Shown here in pieces: positions 61,258 through 64,000 of a stretch of DNA of 64,000 bases (position 1 is the stretch's first letter; every line of letters starts with the position of its first letter). The notes below the pieces were generated by a model. The model was not told the origin of the DNA. It saw nothing but the letters and a program-made list of their open reading frames with translations, and searched no databases. Made by a program: the position numbers and the translations under genes. Source of the DNA: CAZIVP01 sp964542915 (GTDB taxonomy: Bacteria > Calditrichota > Calditrichia > Calditrichales > Calditrichaceae); NCBI GenBank assembly GCA_964542915.1, contig CAZIVP010000016.1, positions 1 to 64,000 of the forward strand, read 5' to 3'.

Positions 61258-62516
61258 CAATCGGACGCCCGTTGCAATGATACTTCCTTGTCTAAAAGAG
61301 ACTGATAGGCAGAGCGAATCACTTGATTGAACTCTTTTTGCAAAGTTTTTGCGGCGCTTGTATCAAATGTCCCTTCTTTCTGCCATGTTTCCAGAGCGGC
61401 CTGCGTACGGTTTATGATGCGGTTTTCCAGCGGTTCAAGAACTTGCATGATACCGCTATTCTCTGCATTTAACAGGGCGCTCAATTGTAAATACTTGTAT
61501 CCGGAGCCGCGTTGGATCGGAAAACAACGTTCTTTGAGGGCAAGCGCGTAATCGCACAACGGCGCCGGAGCGCCTTCATTTGATTTCAGCAGGTCGGATA
61601 GTGCCTTCCCGGTTTGAATCCATACCGGTACCGCAACGGAAGTTAACGGAAATCCCAGGATCGTCCACATGGTTGTCCATTGCGGCGACTGTTGTTTTTT
61701 AACACCGTGCACCACTACGGTTGATACCGAACTGTAGCGTGGGATAAAATCCTGTAAAAGAACGAAATGTTCTTTATCTTCACGCGGCAAGGGATGCGCT
61801 CTTAAATTTTTTCCGGTCAGGGCGTGTTTCAGGGCGCGGCTGCCGGTTTGCAAAAGAAAACGCGCCGATAGGTTATTGGTAGCCGCGGCATTATAAAGCA
61901 GCCTCTCAGCGGCCATATAGCGGATGTATCCGTAGCCGTCATCATGCTTACCATTAAATGAATGATTGGTGCGGATCACATATCCGTAAGGGGCTATAGC
62001 AGGGTCATTTACGTTAATTTTATGATAATTGAAATTTGAAGTCTCAAAATAGGCCGCGCCGCCGTGGGCATCAATCACGCCGAAGTTCGCTTCGACCCCG
62101 ATGGGTCTGGACCATTCCTGCAACAGCTCTTCGAAGTCGTCGACGGTAGTGCAGGTTTGCAGCGCCTTTTTCATAACGACGCCTTCCCGGTCTTTCAGGC
62201 TGGTGGTGTCACTTTCCGGTTTTAGATTATATGAGGCCGAATTCATAATGGCAAAGCCTTTCGAATTGTATCCGGCCCAGATTTCCCGGCCAAGCGTATC
62301 GACGGTGTTGACCAGGCCTTTGTACTCGTAAAGTCCGTCATCAAAATACATGATTTTGTTTTGCTTGAAACCGGAGTCCCGGTGTTTCCACAGCAAAGGA
62401 CGGCCGTCCACCGTACACTTGCCTGAAATGATAGCCGTTGTGCACGCCTCCGCCTGTAACGACCACAAAAAAGGAAAAATCATCAGAATCACGAGATAGA
62501 AACCCATACGCGACAT
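61257..62516 (-). CDS. Exported Ntn hydrolase, C45/choloylglycine-hydrolase-like
   Basis: A 419-residue protein with a signal peptide ending QAEA and then CTTAIISGKCTVDGRPLLWKHRDS. Signal cleavage would expose Cys25 as an N-terminal nucleophile, the logic of this Ntn-hydrolase group (acyl-transferases, amidases, bile-acid hydrolases). Other family traits are GYNSKGFAIMNSASYNL, EANFGVIDAHGGAAYFET and GYVIRTNHSFNG. It would act in the periplasm on an acyl-amide. It is cotranscribed with NFACT-R and phosphoglucomutase genes. AGAGGA precedes the ATG. Confidence 0.85.
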   Translation of the reverse strand: MSRMGFYLVILMIFPFLWSLQAEACTTAIISGKCTVDGRPLLWKHRDSGFKQNKIMYFDDGLYEYKGLVNTVDTLGREIWAGYNSKGFAIMNSASYNLKPESDTTSLKDREGVVMKKALQTCTTVDDFEELLQEWSRPIGVEANFGVIDAHGGAAYFETSNFNYHKINVNDPAIAPYGYVIRTNHSFNGKHDDGYGYIRYMAAERLLYNAAATNNLSARFLLQTGSRALKHALTGKNLRAHPLPREDKEHFVLLQDFIPRYSSVSTVVVHGVKKQQSPQWTTMWTILGFPLTSVAVPVWIQTGKALSDLLKSNEGAPAPLCDYALALKERCFPIQRGSGYKYLQLSALLNAENSGIMQVLEPLENRIINRTQAALETWQKEGTFDTSAAKTLQKEFNQVIRSAYQSLLDKEVSLQRASD

Positions 62517-62953
62517 GGCTGAATCCTCTGTTAATCGAACCCGTTATGATTAGAAATTAGGAAAAATCACATCCGGTGCAAAACTTATTCGATCCGTAAA
62601 GTTTGGAAACAAGACGCGGCTATTTTTATCTGTGCCGGGGGATTTAAATAAGTAGGGGGCCGGGAATGCCCATTCATTAATCCGTTGTTTATTTGTTGCT
62701 TCAACGGAAGGGCGGAGCGGGCATGTACGGATTCCATTCAAACTATGTATGTCTAAATTAAAATTGCTTAAACAAGTTACGGTTTCTATATTATTTATTT
62801 GATATTTTAGGTAAGAAATGGCAAACGGTCAATACCCTAACATGTTCGGTTTTCAGCCCTAACGGCTATACGTCGAGGTTGAGTCGGTATTACTGTTTCC
62901 ATCGTTCTAATTAACTTTGAACGTTTAATCGAAAGAATATACAAGAGGTTGGT
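62517..62953. promoter_or_regulatory. Divergent intergenic region before the phosphofructokinase gene
   Basis: About 437 bases without a supported gene. The half next to the phosphofructokinase start is AT-rich; TTGAAC near 62924 could be a -35 but I cannot place a good -10. Promoters for both flanking operons should lie here. Confidence 0.4.
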
Positions 62954-64000
62954 ATGAAAAATCGCGTACTTGTAGCCACAGGGGGCGGCGATTGCCCGGG
63001 ACTAAACGCTGTTTTACGAGGCGTGGTTAAGCGCGCTTCTCAGGAACGTAACTGGGAGGTACTGGGGAGCTATCAGGCGTTTAACGGCGTTCTGAATGAA
63101 CCGATGGAAATTATGGTTTTGGATGACCGTGCCGTATCCGGAATTCATGTAAAAGGCGGCACTATTATCGGGACGACGAATAAGGGCGGACCTTTTGCCT
63201 GGCCGATTAAAGACAAAGAAGGCAATTGGACCGAGGTGGATCGTTCGGATGAATTGATCCGAAAACTGCAGTACCAACATGTAGAAGCGGTTATTAATAT
63301 CGGCGGCGACGGTTCGCAGCATATTTCACAACAACTTTTTGAAAAAGGTTTAAACATAATCGGGGTGCCCAAGACTATCGATAACGACCTGGCCGGTACG
63401 GATTTCACCTTTGGTTTCCAGACGGCTGTGGAAATTGCCACAGATGCGGTTGATAAACTGGTAACCACCGCCGAGAGCCATAACCGAATATTTATTCTTG
63501 AGGTGATGGGGCGCGACGCCGGCTGGATTGCGCTGCATTCGGCTGTAGCGGGCGGCGCTGAAATCTGTTTGATACCGGAAATCCCTTATCGTGTTGAGAA
63601 TGTCCTGGATCGAATCCATTCAAGAATCGATAAAGGGCGCGGCTTTGTAATCATCGTAATTGCCGAAGGCGCCAAACCCGAAGGCGGCCAAGCGGTTGCC
63701 AAGAAGAGCCATGAAGTGGGCTATCAAAATATGCACCTCGGCGGAGCGGGTTTGCGTTTAAAACAAGAACTGAAAGACGCCGGCTGTGAAGAAGATATGC
63801 GGGTAACCATTCTCGGTCATTTACAGCGCGGCGGAACGCCCTATGCCTATGATCGAATATTGGCAACCCAATTCGGCGTAAAGGCCTTTGAAATGGTTTT
63901 ACAAAAAGATTATGGTTCCATGGTTTCCTATAAACATCCCAATATTGTATCCGTCCCCATTAAAGACGCCATTTCCATCTATAATCGCGTGCAACCGGAC
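62954..64000 (+). CDS. 6-phosphofructokinase, C-terminal end cut by the window
   Basis: The first 349 codons of a phosphofructokinase; the gene runs off the right edge. The N-terminal ATGGGDCPGLNAVLRG binds phosphate donor, INIGGDGSQ (117-120 GGDG) and VPKTIDNDLAGTDFTFGFQTA (139-145) shape the active site, and EVMGRDAGWIAL and ILGHLQRGGTP are family landmarks. The donor-determining positions read Gly (GGDG) and Lys (PKTIDND). Gly at the first argues for ATP even though Lys at the second is shared with pyrophosphate enzymes, so ATP dependence is favoured but not certain. ATG 62954 follows AGAGG. Confidence 0.93.
   Translation, partial: MKNRVLVATGGGDCPGLNAVLRGVVKRASQERNWEVLGSYQAFNGVLNEPMEIMVLDDRAVSGIHVKGGTIIGTTNKGGPFAWPIKDKEGNWTEVDRSDELIRKLQYQHVEAVINIGGDGSQHISQQLFEKGLNIIGVPKTIDNDLAGTDFTFGFQTAVEIATDAVDKLVTTAESHNRIFILEVMGRDAGWIALHSAVAGGAEICLIPEIPYRVENVLDRIHSRIDKGRGFVIIVIAEGAKPEGGQAVAKKSHEVGYQNMHLGGAGLRLKQELKDAGCEEDMRVTILGHLQRGGTPYAYDRILATQFGVKAFEMVLQKDYGSMVSYKHPNIVSVPIKDAISIYNRVQPD

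Noticed and set aside
62550..62741. A 63-codon minus-strand frame before the phosphofructokinase gene
   Set aside because: No ribosome site, no hydrophobic or domain pattern; probably chance.
1..64000. tRNA, rRNA, insertion sequences, integrases or prophage genes
   Set aside because: I looked for T-loop-like GGTTCGA segments, transposase motifs and long terminal inverted repeats and found none I could defend.

Overview
The window looks like chromosome from a Gram-negative bacterium of the FCB superphylum, most likely a Calditrichota- or Ignavibacteria-like lineage rather than a classical Bacteroidetes. The pointers are a SprA-type giant outer-membrane translocon, two PorV/PorQ-family barrels, secreted proteins ending in type IX-style sorting domains, LptF/LptG, RND efflux and many lipoproteins. 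Base composition is close to balanced. I could not run a phylogeny, so the assignment is an inference from gene content. No tRNA, rRNA, insertion sequence or prophage was seen.

Layout. 1-1373 is a 19-repeat CRISPR array with no cas genes in view, entering from the left edge. 1374-2219 is a gene-poor stretch with two candidate 37-residue membrane microproteins. 2220-6580 (-) holds a quinone-reductase-like MDR enzyme coupled to a large CPBP membrane protease built from a tandem duplication whose second half has lost its catalytic residues. 6981-8729 is a fused PabB-PabC for folate synthesis. 8824-16665 (-) runs rlmN, adk, a propeller-like lipoprotein, and a complete partner-switching set: membrane GAF-PP2C phosphatase, STAS antagonist, HATPase kinase, soluble GAF-PP2C phosphatase. 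16763-17767 is an orphan MoxR ATPase. 18171-24570 is a TetR-regulated RND tripartite efflux operon with a visible operator.

24905-29263 carries a PAS/Cys-motif protein, a ferritin-like protein, a DsbD-type reductase and a peroxiredoxin-like protein. 29432-34249 is a sigma-54 island: a GAF-PAS-AAA+ activator, a canonical -24/-12 promoter with palindromic candidate activator sites, an ArsM-like methyltransferase and a group II PLP decarboxylase. 34469-46499 (-) is the type IX-like cluster: sprA, prmA, ppx, a lipoprotein, a propeller protein with a sorting domain, and two PorV-like proteins. 46817-49374 is lptF-lptG.

49376-55362 (-) encodes a secreted nuclease with lamin-tail and sorting domains, an LPP20-like protein, a repeat lipoprotein and a CsgG/PEGA protein. 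55733-57336 has a 58-residue protein under a near-consensus promoter and an arginine deiminase whose Shine-Dalgarno lies inside a strong hairpin. 57346-62516 (-) has a CBS protein, a small unknown protein, and a sugar-phosphate operon (Ntn hydrolase, stand-alone NFACT-R, phosphoglucomutase, YihX-like phosphatase). The window ends inside a phosphofructokinase gene.

The least conventional items are the half-dead duplicated CPBP protease (3233-6580), the sigma-54 methyltransferase/decarboxylase island (29432-34249), the sequestered ribosome binding site of the arginine deiminase gene (56047-56101), and the orphan intrinsic terminator at 51497 that may end a small RNA.
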